A DNA stretch of 64,000 nt from Bacteroidales bacterium (GTDB taxonomy: Bacteria; Bacteroidota; Bacteroidia; Bacteroidales; UBA932): NCBI GenBank assembly GCA_017447265.1, contig JAFSOA010000006.1, positions 124,001 through 188,000 of the forward strand, read 5' to 3'. Under the pieces are notes generated by a model, which saw nothing but the letters and a program-made list of their open reading frames with translations, was not told where the DNA came from and ran no database searches. Of the stretch, positions 8,930 to 17,337 are shown one piece after another. Positions within the stretch are counted from its first letter, which is position 1. The number at the start of each line of letters is the position of its first letter. The position numbers and the translations under genes were made by a program.

Positions 8930-9908
8930 AATGAATCAGATCGTAGAGATCCTTCTGCTGCGGAGACATCGGAAGAAGAACCGACTTGGGACGGTTGGTG
9001 TAGTTCGAGCGGTAATTCAGGCGGAACATGGTACGGGCGGCTTCGCGGACAGCCGCCGGCGGAACAGAAAAGCGGGCATCAGCCAGCAGCGCCGCCAAAG
9101 CATGTTCAACAGCACAGGCCGCCAGACAGATGCACAGATGCCCTTCGACCCGGCCCTTCAACCGGCACAGCTGGGGCTTGAACGCCAGGTCTTTCTTGCC
9201 GATCCTGAAAAAGGCGGCCAGGCGCCGGGCCTCTTCACCCCGGCGGACGACGGTCACTGCTTCCACCGCACCCTGTTTCCTGGCAAAACGCTGGATGGCC
9301 TGATTGTGCCTGGCCAGGGTTCCTTTGCGCTCGATCAAGCGACCCGCCACCGGCGTGCCGTCGGCCGTCGCCAGAAGGCAGAAAGGGACTTTCGGAAGAG
9401 CCGTCGAGAGCACATAGCAAAGCGCCGGTTCTTTGGGAGAGACCGTCACATCCGCCAGCCGGCAACCGTCAACCACCCGGTAAATCTCTTCAGCTTCGGG
9501 CTTTACGCCCAGATAACGGCGCAGATAGTCCCGCACTTTCAGCTTGCTGCCCGGCGCGAAGACACGACAGATCACCAGGTGACGGAACAGAGGCTCCTCC
9601 CCTGCGCCCAGGCCGAGCCGGTCGAACAGTTCGCCATAGAGCAGTTCCGGACCGGCCAGTTCCAGCCGTCCTTCGGGCAGCGTGGCCGCATACTCGCGCA
9701 ACTGGGCTTCGTCCATGCGGTCGAAAAGCGTCTCGGGATCGCCTTCCTGCTCACGCACCCATTCGCGGGCCTTGTTTTCCAGCAGGTCCGCCGCGGCTTC
9801 CGTCCGGACCGTACCAAACGATTTGACCACCGTGTAACGGCCCCGGCTCTTGTCCACGACATAGATGCTGAGCGAGCCCGATTTATTAGTTTTTCTGCGC
9901 ACGAACAT
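8928..9908 (-). CDS. Internally deleted IS1634/IS4-like transposase
   Basis: 326 residues from the ATG giving MFVRRKTNKSG, the usual start of IS1634-family proteins. The N-terminal part (SLSIYVVDKSRGRYTVVKSFG) and the C-terminal part (FRIGKKDLAFKPQL, RVEGHLCICLAA) are recognisable. The middle, which normally carries the DDE catalytic core with the YDVTTLYF-type motif, is missing or collapsed, and the protein is about 200 residues shorter than full-length relatives. The frame is nevertheless fully open. No terminal inverted repeats or target duplications were recognised. It is probably inactive as a transposase; a retained DNA-binding or repressor role is possible but unproven. Confidence 0.75.
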   Translation of the reverse strand: MFVRRKTNKSGSLSIYVVDKSRGRYTVVKSFGTVRTEAAADLLENKAREWVREQEGDPETLFDRMDEAQLREYAATLPEGRLELAGPELLYGELFDRLGLGAGEEPLFRHLVICRVFAPGSKLKVRDYLRRYLGVKPEAEEIYRVVDGCRLADVTVSPKEPALCYVLSTALPKVPFCLLATADGTPVAGRLIERKGTLARHNQAIQRFARKQGAVEAVTVVRRGEEARRLAAFFRIGKKDLAFKPQLCRLKGRVEGHLCICLAACAVEHALAALLADARFSVPPAAVREAARTMFRLNYRSNYTNRPKSVLLPMSPQQKDLYDLIH

Positions 9909-9970
9909 GGCTATAAAGGACTTATCTCTGTAAAGATACACAAATATTTCCTCCGACCCAAAAAGTTGTC

Positions 9971-9978
9971 TAAATTTG
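9971..9978 (+). promoter_or_regulatory. Putative -7 promoter element for the flavodoxin gene
   Basis: TAAATTTG, matching TAnnTTTG, 42 bases upstream of the flavodoxin ATG; no good -33 element was seen. Confidence 0.5.
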
Positions 9979-10019
9979 TGTCTCCAAGTCATGTGATGAT
10001 TAAATTAAAAATAACGGAT

Positions 10020-10850
10020 ATGAGAAAAATGAAATGGATCCTGGCCGCCGTGGTCGTCCTGCTCGCCGCCGTTTCCTGCGGCACAAAGAAAGAAACACCG
10101 AAAGTGCTCGTCCTCTATTATTCCCAGACTGGCAGCACGAAAGTAGTCGCCGAAGCGATTGCCACCCGGCTCAATGCCGATATTGAAGCCCTGGAGGCCG
10201 TGAATCCGTATGACGGGACCTACCAGGAAACCATCGCCCGCTGCCTGAAAGAGCGTGAAGAAGAAACGCTGCCCGAAGTGCAGGCGCCCAAGGCGGATAT
10301 CGCCGCCTACGACGTCATCTTCCTCGGCTACCCTATCTGGTTCGGCACCTACGCCCGGCCGGTGATCACCTGGCTGCGAGACGCCGACCTGAGCGGCCGG
10401 ACAATCGTCCCCTTCTGCACCTTCGGCAGCGGCGGACTGGATGCCAGCATCAGGGATCTCAAGAAAGCACAGCCCGAAGCGACCGTCCTGCCCGGCTACG
10501 GCGTGCGCGCCGCCCGTATGGACGCCGTACCGGAGGAAATCGAACGCTTCCTGATCGAAGGCGGTTTCATGGAAGGTTTCGTGAAGGAGCTGGCGGATTT
10601 CCCGGAGCAGCAGCCTGCCACGGAAGCTGAAGCCGCCATTTTCGACGCAGCCGTGAAAGACTACCCGATGATCAACGCCAAGGCCACCACCGTCGCATCC
10701 CGCGCCCTGCCGGACGGTGTCGAATACCTGTTCACCGCCGTCGACCAGCCGCGTCCGGATGCGCCTCAGGGCGTACCCGCCCGGGAAATAAAGGTGTATG
10801 TCACCGTGAAGGAAGGCGCCGCGCCCGTCTTCACGCAGGTCGTCCGATAA
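10020..10850 (+). CDS. Flavodoxin-like lipoprotein
   Basis: 276 residues with an N-terminal lipoprotein signal (hydrophobic stretch, lipobox ending AAVSC near residue 20). A flavodoxin fold follows: the FMN phosphate loop YYSQTGSTK at about 35-43 and the GYPIWFGTYARP segment that packs on the flavin. The last ~90 residues extend beyond a short flavodoxin. The ATG at 10020 is used; the open frame continues far upstream over the transposase, but without a signal sequence. Its location outside the cytoplasmic membrane is inferred from the lipobox. The electron partner is unknown. The HD-domain gene follows 15 bases later. Confidence 0.82.
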   Translation: MRKMKWILAAVVVLLAAVSCGTKKETPKVLVLYYSQTGSTKVVAEAIATRLNADIEALEAVNPYDGTYQETIARCLKEREEETLPEVQAPKADIAAYDVIFLGYPIWFGTYARPVITWLRDADLSGRTIVPFCTFGSGGLDASIRDLKKAQPEATVLPGYGVRAARMDAVPEEIERFLIEGGFMEGFVKELADFPEQQPATEAEAAIFDAAVKDYPMINAKATTVASRALPDGVEYLFTAVDQPRPDAPQGVPAREIKVYVTVKEGAAPVFTQVVR

Positions 10851-10865
10851 GCCACTGCATCGTCC

Positions 10866-11504
10866 ATGAATCCCGCGCTGAAAGCCTACGTCGAGACGGA
10901 AATCCTCCCGCGCTATACGCATTTCGACAAGGCGCACCAACCCGGCCACATCACGACCGTGATCCGGCAGAGCGAAGCCCTGGCCGGCCAGCTTGAGGCC
11001 CAGGGCGTCGAAGTGGACCGCGACATGGTCTATGTCATCGCCGCCTACCACGACCTGGGCATCGTCAACGGCCGGGAGAACCACCACATCGACTCGGGCA
11101 AAATCCTGCTGGCCGATCCCGTCCTTCCGCGCTATTTCACACCGGAACAGCTCCAGACGATGAAAGAAGCCGTCGAAGACCACCGCGCCTCCGCCAAGAC
11201 CGCGCCCCGTTCCCTCTACGGCCGCATCGTGGCCGAGGCCGACCGGCAGATCGACCCGCGGACCATCGTCGTCCGCACCGTCCAGTACGGCCTTGAACAT
11301 TATCCCGAACTCGACAAAAGCGGCCATCTGGCCCGCGCCAAGGCCCATCTGGCCGAGAAATACGGAGAAGGCGGCTACCTGAAACTCTGGTTCGAGGATT
11401 CGCCGAACGCCCGCAAGCTCCAGGAACTGCGCACGATGATGGCCGACGAACAAGCATTGGATGCATTATTGGAAAATATTTGGATACACGAAACCCAAGC
11501 CTAA
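10866..11504 (+). CDS. HD domain-containing protein
   Basis: 212-residue predicted metal-dependent phosphohydrolase. The HD signature is seen as HITTVIRQSEALA near residue 28 (first His), AAYHDLGI near 58 (His-Asp) and ENHHIDSGK near 70. This is the small stand-alone HD type, often active on nucleotides or nucleotide signals; the substrate is unknown. There is no signal peptide. It is followed by a palindromic repeat and then the chromate transporter genes on the same strand. Confidence 0.78.
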   Translation: MNPALKAYVETEILPRYTHFDKAHQPGHITTVIRQSEALAGQLEAQGVEVDRDMVYVIAAYHDLGIVNGRENHHIDSGKILLADPVLPRYFTPEQLQTMKEAVEDHRASAKTAPRSLYGRIVAEADRQIDPRTIVVRTVQYGLEHYPELDKSGHLARAKAHLAEKYGEGGYLKLWFEDSPNARKLQELRTMMADEQALDALLENIWIHETQA

Positions 11505-11585
11505 AAGCGTAGCGGAGCGGGTGGTTTTCGGCGAAGCGACCTTTTTTTGGGAGCGAGACGAAAACCAGAGCGAAGCGGAGCGATA
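11503..11585. repeat. Palindromic repeat family, copy A
   Basis: About 80 bp, rich in GCGAAGCG/GAGCG words. The core is a hairpin whose arms read TGGTTTTCG and CGAAAACCA, with a T-run and GGGAGCGAG in the loop. Related copies occur at 14205-14284 and, twice, at 52890-53060. Here it fills the space between the HD gene and the chromate transporter genes. Confidence 0.75.
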
Positions 11586-11589
11586 AACT

Positions 11590-12138
11590 ATGAAGATTAT
11601 TATTCAGTTATTCTGGGCCTTTTTCAAGATCGGGGCGTTCACGTTCGGAAGCGGATACGCCATGATCCCGATGATCGAGAAAGAAGTCGTCGACCGCAAG
11701 AAATGGTTCGACAAAGAAGAATTCTACGACCAGTTCGCCCTCGCCTCCTCCGCCCCCGGCCCCTTCGCCCTCAACACCGCCGTGTTTGTCGGCTATAAAC
11801 TGGCCGGCTGGTGGGGCGCCCTCGTCGCCGTGCTCGGCGCCGTCATCCCCTCGTTCGTCATCATCCTCGTCATCGCCATCTACCTGACCGAATTCAGCGA
11901 CAACCCCTACGTCATTGCTGCCTTCAAAGGCATACGCCCCGCCGTCATCGCCCTGATTGCCGTCCCCTTCATCAACATGCTCAAACGCCTGCCCTGGTAC
12001 TTCATGGTTCTGAGCTGCGTAGTGGCCGCCGTCATCTGCTACCTGGGCGTGTCCCCCATCTGGTTCATCCTGGCAGGCGTCCTCATCGGCGTGGTGCTGA
12101 CCTTCTATGAAAAGCCCAAAGAAGGAGGAGCGAAATGA
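11590..12138 (+). CDS. chrA: Chromate transporter, first half-size subunit
   Basis: 182-residue CHR-family membrane protein. It begins with the family signature (WAFFKIGAFTFGSGYAMIP, about residues 9-27), followed by a conserved APGPFALN segment near 57-64 and several hydrophobic helices. Half-size CHR proteins work as pairs; the partner starts in a 4-base ATGA overlap with this stop codon. Family members move chromate or related anions, but the real substrate in anaerobes is often uncertain. Confidence 0.88.
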   Translation: MKIIIQLFWAFFKIGAFTFGSGYAMIPMIEKEVVDRKKWFDKEEFYDQFALASSAPGPFALNTAVFVGYKLAGWWGALVAVLGAVIPSFVIILVIAIYLTEFSDNPYVIAAFKGIRPAVIALIAVPFINMLKRLPWYFMVLSCVVAAVICYLGVSPIWFILAGVLIGVVLTFYEKPKEGGAK

Positions 12139-12659
12139 TCTACCTGCAACTCTTTCTCTCCTATCTGAAGATCGGCTTTTTCGGTTTCGGCGGCGGCTAC
12201 GCCATGCTGTCGCTCATCCAGAACGAGATGGTGACCCGCCACGGCTGGATGACCGCCACCGAACTGGCCGATATCGTGGCCGTGTCGCAGATGACGCCCG
12301 GCCCGATCGCCATCAACTGCGCCACCTATGTGGGTTATACCGTGACCGGCAACGTGTGGGGCTCCCTGCTCACCACCTTCGCCGTCTCGCTGCCGCCCCT
12401 GACCCTGATGGTGCTCATCACCGTCTTCTACAACCGGCTCAAGAACAACGGCTACATGCAGGGCGCCATGAAATGGATGAAGCCCATGATCTGCGGCATG
12501 ATCGGCGCCGCCGCACTCCTCTTCCTCAACGGCGAAACCTTCATCGACTGGAAGAGCTATGTGATTTTCGTCCTCTGCTTTGCCGCTACCTGGTTCAAGA
12601 TCGATTCCATCCTGCTGATTTGCCTGTCGGCAGTCGCCGGCATCCTTTTATACATATAA
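12135..12659 (+). CDS. chrA: Chromate transporter, second half-size subunit
   Basis: 174-residue CHR-family protein, paralogous to the preceding gene: SYLKIGFFGFGGGYAML near the N-terminus and MTPGPIAINCATYVGY in the middle, then hydrophobic helices to the end. The ATGA overlap with the first subunit indicates coupled translation and a heteromeric transporter. The nitroreductase-like gene follows after two bases, so it is probably in the same transcript. Confidence 0.88.
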   Translation: MIYLQLFLSYLKIGFFGFGGGYAMLSLIQNEMVTRHGWMTATELADIVAVSQMTPGPIAINCATYVGYTVTGNVWGSLLTTFAVSLPPLTLMVLITVFYNRLKNNGYMQGAMKWMKPMICGMIGAAALLFLNGETFIDWKSYVIFVLCFAATWFKIDSILLICLSAVAGILLYI

Positions 12660-12661
12660 CT

Positions 12662-13291
12662 ATGGCTGACAACTATTTAGAATACAAATTCGAAGAGTTT
12701 CAAAAGAAAACGGCCGGCAAGAAGCCCACGGCCTCACTCAGTACGCTGCTGCGTCGCAACCGGAGCTACCGGGGATACGACAAATCCTGCGTGGTGACCG
12801 AAGCCCAGCTGCGCCGCATCGTGGAGGTCTGCACCAAGGTTCCTTCGGGACGCAACCAGCAGGTGCTGCGTTTCAAGCTCCTGACGAAAACCACCGGCTC
12901 GGACCGTATGCAGGGCCTCTATAAACTCGGCGGCGCGCTGCCCGAACTTCACCTGCCGTTCCCCGGCACCGAGCCCGAAGCCTTCATCATCCTCTGCAGC
13001 AGCGTCGAACCCGACAAATGGGTTCACATGGACGTGGGCATCGCGGCCCAGAGCATGCTGCTCAAAGCCACCGAAATGGGCCTGGGTGGCATCTGCATCG
13101 GGGCCTTCAACCGCAACGCCCTGGTCGATACTTTCGCCCTCCCCTGCGAACCCGTGCTCGTGCTGGCCATCGGCAAGCCCGCCGAAAAGATCGAACTCGT
13201 GCCGGTCCACGCCGGCGCACCGCTGAAGTATTACCGTGAAAACGGCACGCACTTCGTGCCCAAGATCGTGACGGACGACCTGATTCTGTAG
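12662..13291 (+). CDS. Nitroreductase family protein
   Basis: 209 residues. The start is the ATG giving MADNYLEYKFEEF. Family features are the N-terminal LLRRNRSYRGYDK stretch (FMN phosphate contacts), KVPSGRNQQ near residue 62 and the C-terminal half with MGLGGICIGAFNR. Such proteins are FMN-dependent NAD(P)H oxidoreductases acting on nitro compounds, quinones or flavins; the substrate is not predictable. It is tightly packed after the chromate transporter pair and just before a BASS-type transporter. Whether it is functionally linked to oxyanion handling is only inference from position. Confidence 0.85.
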   Translation: MADNYLEYKFEEFQKKTAGKKPTASLSTLLRRNRSYRGYDKSCVVTEAQLRRIVEVCTKVPSGRNQQVLRFKLLTKTTGSDRMQGLYKLGGALPELHLPFPGTEPEAFIILCSSVEPDKWVHMDVGIAAQSMLLKATEMGLGGICIGAFNRNALVDTFALPCEPVLVLAIGKPAEKIELVPVHAGAPLKYYRENGTHFVPKIVTDDLIL

Positions 13292-13294
13292 ACC

Positions 13295-14197
13295 ATGCAG
13301 CTCCACAAGCTCCGCAGCTACGTCCTCCCCTTCGCCATCGTCGTCGGCCTGTTCTTTCACAGCCCGCTCGTCTACCTGCGGGAGACCACCCCGTATCTGA
13401 TCTTCACCATCCTGCTGCTCAACAACGTGGCGGTCGACATGAAAAAGTTGAAAGTCACGATGCTGGATGTGTGGATCATGCTTTTCCAGGTGGTCGTTTC
13501 ACTGGGCAGTTACTTCCTGTTCAAGGCATTCGGGGCCAGCGAGCTGGTGGCGCAGGGTGTGCTGGCAGGCGTGCTTTGCCCCGTGGCGGCCTCTTCCGTG
13601 GTGATTGCCACCATCCTGGGCGCGAACCGCGAGACCGTGACCACCTATACCATCGTGGGCAACCTGATGGTGGCCATCGTAGCCCCCGTCTATTTTTCCT
13701 TCATCGGCACCCTGCAGGAACTGCCTTTCCTCGACTCGGTCTGGCTGATTTTCCGGCGCATCGCCCCAACCATCGCCCTGCCATTTTTCACCGCGCTCTT
13801 CCTGCAGAGAGCCCTTCCGGGGGTCAATGCTTTTCTCTGCCGCTACAAAGGGCTGTCGTTCTATCTATGGGCCGCCGCCTTAACCATTACCCTGGGCCAG
13901 ACCATCGATTTCTTGTTTCTGGAGGGAAAGCACGAAGTAAGCAACATCCTGATCATGGGCGTCGCCTCCATCTTTTACTGCATCTTGCAGTTCGCCGTCG
14001 GAAAATGGCTGGGCGGCCGCTACGGCGACCGCATCGCGGGCGGACAGATCCTGGGCCAGAAGAACAGCGCCATGGGCATTTGGATCGCGAACACCTACCT
14101 CCTGCCCCTGGCATCGGTCTTCATCGCCCTCTATTCCATCTGGCAGAACCTCTTCAACAGCTGGCAGATGTGGCGGAAAGAACACAAAACGGAATAG
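13295..14197 (+). CDS. BASS-family (bile acid:Na+ symporter-like) transporter
   Basis: 300-residue integral membrane protein with about nine to ten hydrophobic segments. Sequence resembles the bile acid/sodium symporter superfamily of Bacteroidota, including CPVAASSVVIATILGA around residue 93 and the C-terminal GQKNSAMGIW segment near 253. It starts three bases after the nitroreductase stop codon, so it is the last gene of the plus-strand cluster. The transported solute is unknown; known relatives carry organic acids or bile acids. Confidence 0.75.
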   Translation: MQLHKLRSYVLPFAIVVGLFFHSPLVYLRETTPYLIFTILLLNNVAVDMKKLKVTMLDVWIMLFQVVVSLGSYFLFKAFGASELVAQGVLAGVLCPVAASSVVIATILGANRETVTTYTIVGNLMVAIVAPVYFSFIGTLQELPFLDSVWLIFRRIAPTIALPFFTALFLQRALPGVNAFLCRYKGLSFYLWAAALTITLGQTIDFLFLEGKHEVSNILIMGVASIFYCILQFAVGKWLGGRYGDRIAGGQILGQKNSAMGIWIANTYLLPLASVFIALYSIWQNLFNSWQMWRKEHKTE

Positions 14198-14204
14198 CCG
14201 AAAA

Positions 14205-14284
14205 GCTCCGCTGAGCTCTGGTTTTTGTCCCGCTCGCTAAAAATGCTCGCGGCTCCAAAAACCACCCGCTCTGCTTCGCCTTTC
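14205..14284. repeat. Palindromic repeat family, copy B
   Basis: Inverted relative to copy A, located between two convergent genes. The stem arms are TGGTTTTTG and CAAAAACCA, so the base pair that differs from copy A is changed on both sides. Flanks again read GCTCCGCT and CCCGCTCTGCTTCGCC. It could serve as a bidirectional terminator here. Confidence 0.75.
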
Positions 14285-14298
14285 GTAATACCCAGATT

Positions 14299-15141
14299 TT
14301 ATCGTAAGAAGGTCATGGCGGCCCGGAATTCGGGCATCGGACAGCCCGAGTTGTATTCGATCATCAGCGTCCGCAAACCCGCATACGGAAGAATCTCCTC
14401 CTCGATCGACTTCAACGAACGGTCACTGCCGAAATACACAGGCGCGAAATAGTCCCAGAACTTGCGCGCCAACGGAGAATCCAGATGGTAGGTCTCCTTG
14501 ATGAACGCCGGATCGCTGAGATAGCAGCAGAGATAGACCATCGACACGTCAATCAAATTGTAGCCGTAGGCAAAATCACCCAGGTCGATGAAATAGCGCC
14601 GGTCGCCGGCAAAGATCGCATTGCTGTACTGCAGGTCACCGTGACAGGCCGTGTCGGTATCGGGCGCGTCTGCGATGAAACGCCCGATCTTGTCTTTCTC
14701 GACCTTCGTGAAGAAAGGATTGCTGGCCAGATATTGGTAGAAGCGCTCCTTCACGCTTTCCAGCTTCGTCGTATCCACATGCACCGCATGCAGGTCCAGA
14801 CACATGTGCGCAAACTCTTCCGCATATTGCTGCACCCGCTCCGGATGGTCGCTCGTGGCACGGGAATACGACTTCTTGCCGATGATCCGGTTGAAGAGGA
14901 TGCCATAGCGGCCGTCGTCGGTCACGACATAATCGCCCGGCTTCGGCGTCGGAATGCCCATTTCATACACCAGGCGGGCCATGTGCAATTCGTAGAGCGG
15001 CTGCTCGATCTTGCCCGGCATATAGAGCTTGAGCATCAGCTCCGGATTGGTCTTGTGGTCATAGCTTTCACCATTGAAGCCGCCACCGGTGAGCACATAA
15101 TCATTCAGGGAAATGGGAATGGGGGTTTCGTCGTTTTTCAT
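14299..15141 (-). CDS. TIGR02172-type aminoglycoside phosphotransferase-like kinase
   Basis: 280 residues with the APH/choline-kinase fold. The catalytic loop ACHGDLQYSN and the metal-binding Asp in YFIDLGDFAYG are present. The N-terminal GGGFNGESYDHKTNP segment is characteristic of the TIGR02172 group found mainly in Bacteroidota and Fibrobacter. The substrate is unknown; resistance should not be assumed. The ATG overlaps the stop codon of the AraC-like gene by four bases (ATGA), so translation is likely coupled. A longer reading from an upstream ATG would lie within the AraC gene and is rejected. Confidence 0.85.
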   Translation of the reverse strand: MKNDETPIPISLNDYVLTGGGFNGESYDHKTNPELMLKLYMPGKIEQPLYELHMARLVYEMGIPTPKPGDYVVTDDGRYGILFNRIIGKKSYSRATSDHPERVQQYAEEFAHMCLDLHAVHVDTTKLESVKERFYQYLASNPFFTKVEKDKIGRFIADAPDTDTACHGDLQYSNAIFAGDRRYFIDLGDFAYGYNLIDVSMVYLCCYLSDPAFIKETYHLDSPLARKFWDYFAPVYFGSDRSLKSIEEEILPYAGLRTLMIEYNSGCPMPEFRAAMTFLR

Positions 15142-15620
15142 AATTGTTTGCGGAATTGGGCCGGGGTCAGGCCCGTATGGGACTTGAAAAATTTGGTAAA
15201 GGTCGGCTGGTCTGAAAAGTTCAGGCGGAAGACGATCTCCTTGATGGACAGATCGGAATAGCGAAGGTAATTCCTGGCCTCCAGGATCACGAACGAATCG
15301 ATCCATTCAGGCGCGCTGCGCCCGCTGGCCTGCTTGATCAGTTTGGACAGATATTTGGGGCTCAGTGCGAGCTTGCCGGCGTAGAAACCGACGTTCCGCT
15401 CACGCAGGTGGAACTCGCTGAGCAGGCGGATGAATCGGCTGAAAACGTCTTCTGCGCGGGAAAGAGGCTGTACGGATGGCACCGCGGCCTGCTGTCCCTC
15501 GTTCAGCAGAAAGAAAGAGGTGTAAAGTGCATCCAGACATTCCCGCTTGTTGGCAAGCGGGGATGCCTGAATAGCCTCGGCGAGCTGCAGATAGCGTTGT
15601 GCAATGGAGGGGAGATCCAT
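15138..15620 (-). CDS. Short AraC-family transcriptional regulator
   Basis: 160 residues holding the complete C-terminal two-helix-turn-helix AraC domain (YAGKLALSPKYLSKLIKQASG and the second HTH ending LNFSDQPTFTKFFKSHTG). Only about 60 residues precede it, so the usual ~120-residue cupin-like sensor domain is absent. The start codon lies one base after the stop of the M28 peptidase gene, leaving no room for a longer N-terminus. It is therefore a truncated or naturally short regulator, sandwiched in an M28-AraC-kinase operon. Confidence 0.85.
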   Translation of the reverse strand: MDLPSIAQRYLQLAEAIQASPLANKRECLDALYTSFFLLNEGQQAAVPSVQPLSRAEDVFSRFIRLLSEFHLRERNVGFYAGKLALSPKYLSKLIKQASGRSAPEWIDSFVILEARNYLRYSDLSIKEIVFRLNFSDQPTFTKFFKSHTGLTPAQFRKQL

Positions 15621-15621
15621 G

Positions 15622-17172
15622 CTAGAACGGCCGCTGAGGCTGGTTCAAGTTGACGGCGGGATACACGGGGATGCGGCCCGGGTCGTTCGCGGCGCAGGCG
15701 GCCAGCCAGGCGACGATGGTGGCATCCACCCGCAGGTCGCTCAGCGACAGGCGCTCGTAGGTATCCATGATGGTATGGTAGGTACGGCCGTATTCCAGCT
15801 CATCCTGGATGAACTGATAGGCCGGCAGGCCGAAGCGGGTAAAGGTCTGGTGATCCGTGCCGCCGGTCGTGCGGGGCGAGAGATAGTTGAAGCCCAGCGA
15901 CTCGACGGCCTTCATCCAGGCCTGGAAAAAGGCGAAGGCGGCGTCGTTGCGCTCCAGATAGATGCCGCGGAAACGGCCGGAACCGTTGTCCATGTTCAGG
16001 TAGAGGGCGAACTTGTCGAATCCGGGAAGCTTCTTCTGGTCCTTGTAGAGATATTGCTCGAGGTAGCCGCGCGAGCCATAGAGACCCTGCTCCTCTCCGC
16101 CCCAGAGCGCCAGGCGGATGGTGCGTTTGGGCTTGAAGCCCAGTTCCTTCAGGATGCGCATGGCCTCCATCATGACGATGCAGCCCGATGCGTTGTCGGC
16201 TGCACCCGTACCGCCGTGCCAGGAGTCGAAGTGGCCGCCGAGCAGGATGATCTCATCCTTGAGCTTCGGATCGGTGCCGGGGATCTCCGCGTAGATGTTG
16301 TGCACTTCGCAGTCGTCGGTAAACCGGTTGATGAGCTCCAGTTCCATTTCCACTTGCTGGCCATTCTGGATCAGGCGGACCATGCGGGCGTGGTCTTCGA
16401 CCGGCATATTGATCTCGGGAACAGGTTCTGGATCACCATACTTGTAGTTGACGCCTGAGCCGGACGGCACGTTGAAGGATCCGCTGCCGTTGACGACGCA
16501 GAGCGGCTTCTCCTCTGCATAGAACTGTGCCACCAGGGAGCGAAGTTCCATATAAGCGCGGAAGTCGAAGTTGGACCGGCCGCCGAAACGTCCGCCACGT
16601 CCATTCGCGCGGTTGTCCCGGGTCAGTTCTTCCAACTCTTCTTCCGTATAGCGGGAAGCCAGGGGCTCGAACTTGATGTCCGTGTTCTGCATGGAAGGCA
16701 TCAGCAGGATTTTGCCGGCCACTTTTCCGCGGTACTGCTCCAGGTCTTCCTTGGTCTGGACATTGAAGAGGATGCATTCTCCCCTGACCAGGCCGTCGGT
16801 GCTGCCTGACCAGGCCCTGGGGTTGACGGAAAAGGCGCAGTAGTACGGCGCGGTCATGGCCGCGTAGGTCTTGACGACATCCCAGCCGCCGCGGGTGAAC
16901 GGCATGGCGAAGGCGGAGCGGGGATTGGAAAGGCCCAGCTCCCGGAGCTTGACGACCACCAGGCTGTCGGCGCGGCGCTTCTGCTTCGAAGCGGTCAGCC
17001 GCGACCCGAGGTAGTCGGTCATGTACTGGGAGATTTCTTCGATCCTGGAGTTGTTCAGGCCTTCGGCTTTGATTTTGGAAGCCCACTCGGCAGACTCCGC
17101 TACCTGCGCCTGGGCGGTGCCGCCGCACAGACACAGTGCGAGCAGCGATACAAGGACAAAATTCTTTTTCAT
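15622..17172 (-). CDS. Secreted M28 family zinc peptidase with PA-like insert
   Basis: 516 residues with a signal peptide ending near residue 22 (GGTAQAQ). The middle part (about 100-260) fits the protease-associated insert. The catalytic part has the zinc ligands in GGHFDSWHGG (His314) and GAADNASG (Asp326), the Glu pair in WGGEEQGLYGS (360-361) and a late His in TDHQTF. It is an aminopeptidase/carboxypeptidase-like enzyme of the periplasm or outside, probably for peptide scavenging. It heads a three-gene operon and has a TATATTTG element 22 bases upstream. Confidence 0.9.
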   Translation of the reverse strand: MKKNFVLVSLLALCLCGGTAQAQVAESAEWASKIKAEGLNNSRIEEISQYMTDYLGSRLTASKQKRRADSLVVVKLRELGLSNPRSAFAMPFTRGGWDVVKTYAAMTAPYYCAFSVNPRAWSGSTDGLVRGECILFNVQTKEDLEQYRGKVAGKILLMPSMQNTDIKFEPLASRYTEEELEELTRDNRANGRGGRFGGRSNFDFRAYMELRSLVAQFYAEEKPLCVVNGSGSFNVPSGSGVNYKYGDPEPVPEINMPVEDHARMVRLIQNGQQVEMELELINRFTDDCEVHNIYAEIPGTDPKLKDEIILLGGHFDSWHGGTGAADNASGCIVMMEAMRILKELGFKPKRTIRLALWGGEEQGLYGSRGYLEQYLYKDQKKLPGFDKFALYLNMDNGSGRFRGIYLERNDAAFAFFQAWMKAVESLGFNYLSPRTTGGTDHQTFTRFGLPAYQFIQDELEYGRTYHTIMDTYERLSLSDLRVDATIVAWLAACAANDPGRIPVYPAVNLNQPQRPF

Positions 17173-17193
17173 CGGGATAAGGTTTTTACTCTA

Positions 17194-17201
17194 CAAATAT
17201 A
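17194..17201 (-). promoter_or_regulatory. -7 promoter element for the M28 peptidase operon
   Basis: TATATTTG on the minus strand, ending 22 bases before the ATG. Confidence 0.65.
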
Positions 17202-17246
17202 AAAAAAAGAAAATGAATGGAATTATAAAAAAGCCGTAAGCAAAAG

Positions 17247-17278
17247 TTTGGAATCTTCTATTTGATTTATTATATTTG
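17247..17278 (+). promoter_or_regulatory. Promoter of the 2-oxoacid:ferredoxin oxidoreductase operon
   Basis: TTTG at 17247-17250, a 20-base spacer and TATATTTG at 17271-17278: a near-ideal Bacteroidota promoter. It predicts a leader of about 55 bases before the ferredoxin ATG. Confidence 0.85.
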
Positions 17279-17337
17279 CATGATGGACGAGACAAATTCA
17301 ATCAAAAACATTAAAAATACTTATAAATCTAAACACT

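Noticed and set aside
8931..10019. Upstream in-frame extension of the flavodoxin gene over the transposase
   Set aside because: The lipoprotein signal peptide begins at 10020 and the upstream part is antisense to the transposase.
14299..15141. Aminoglycoside resistance gene
   Set aside because: The kinase belongs to the TIGR02172 group of unknown substrate; no resistance-specific features were seen.
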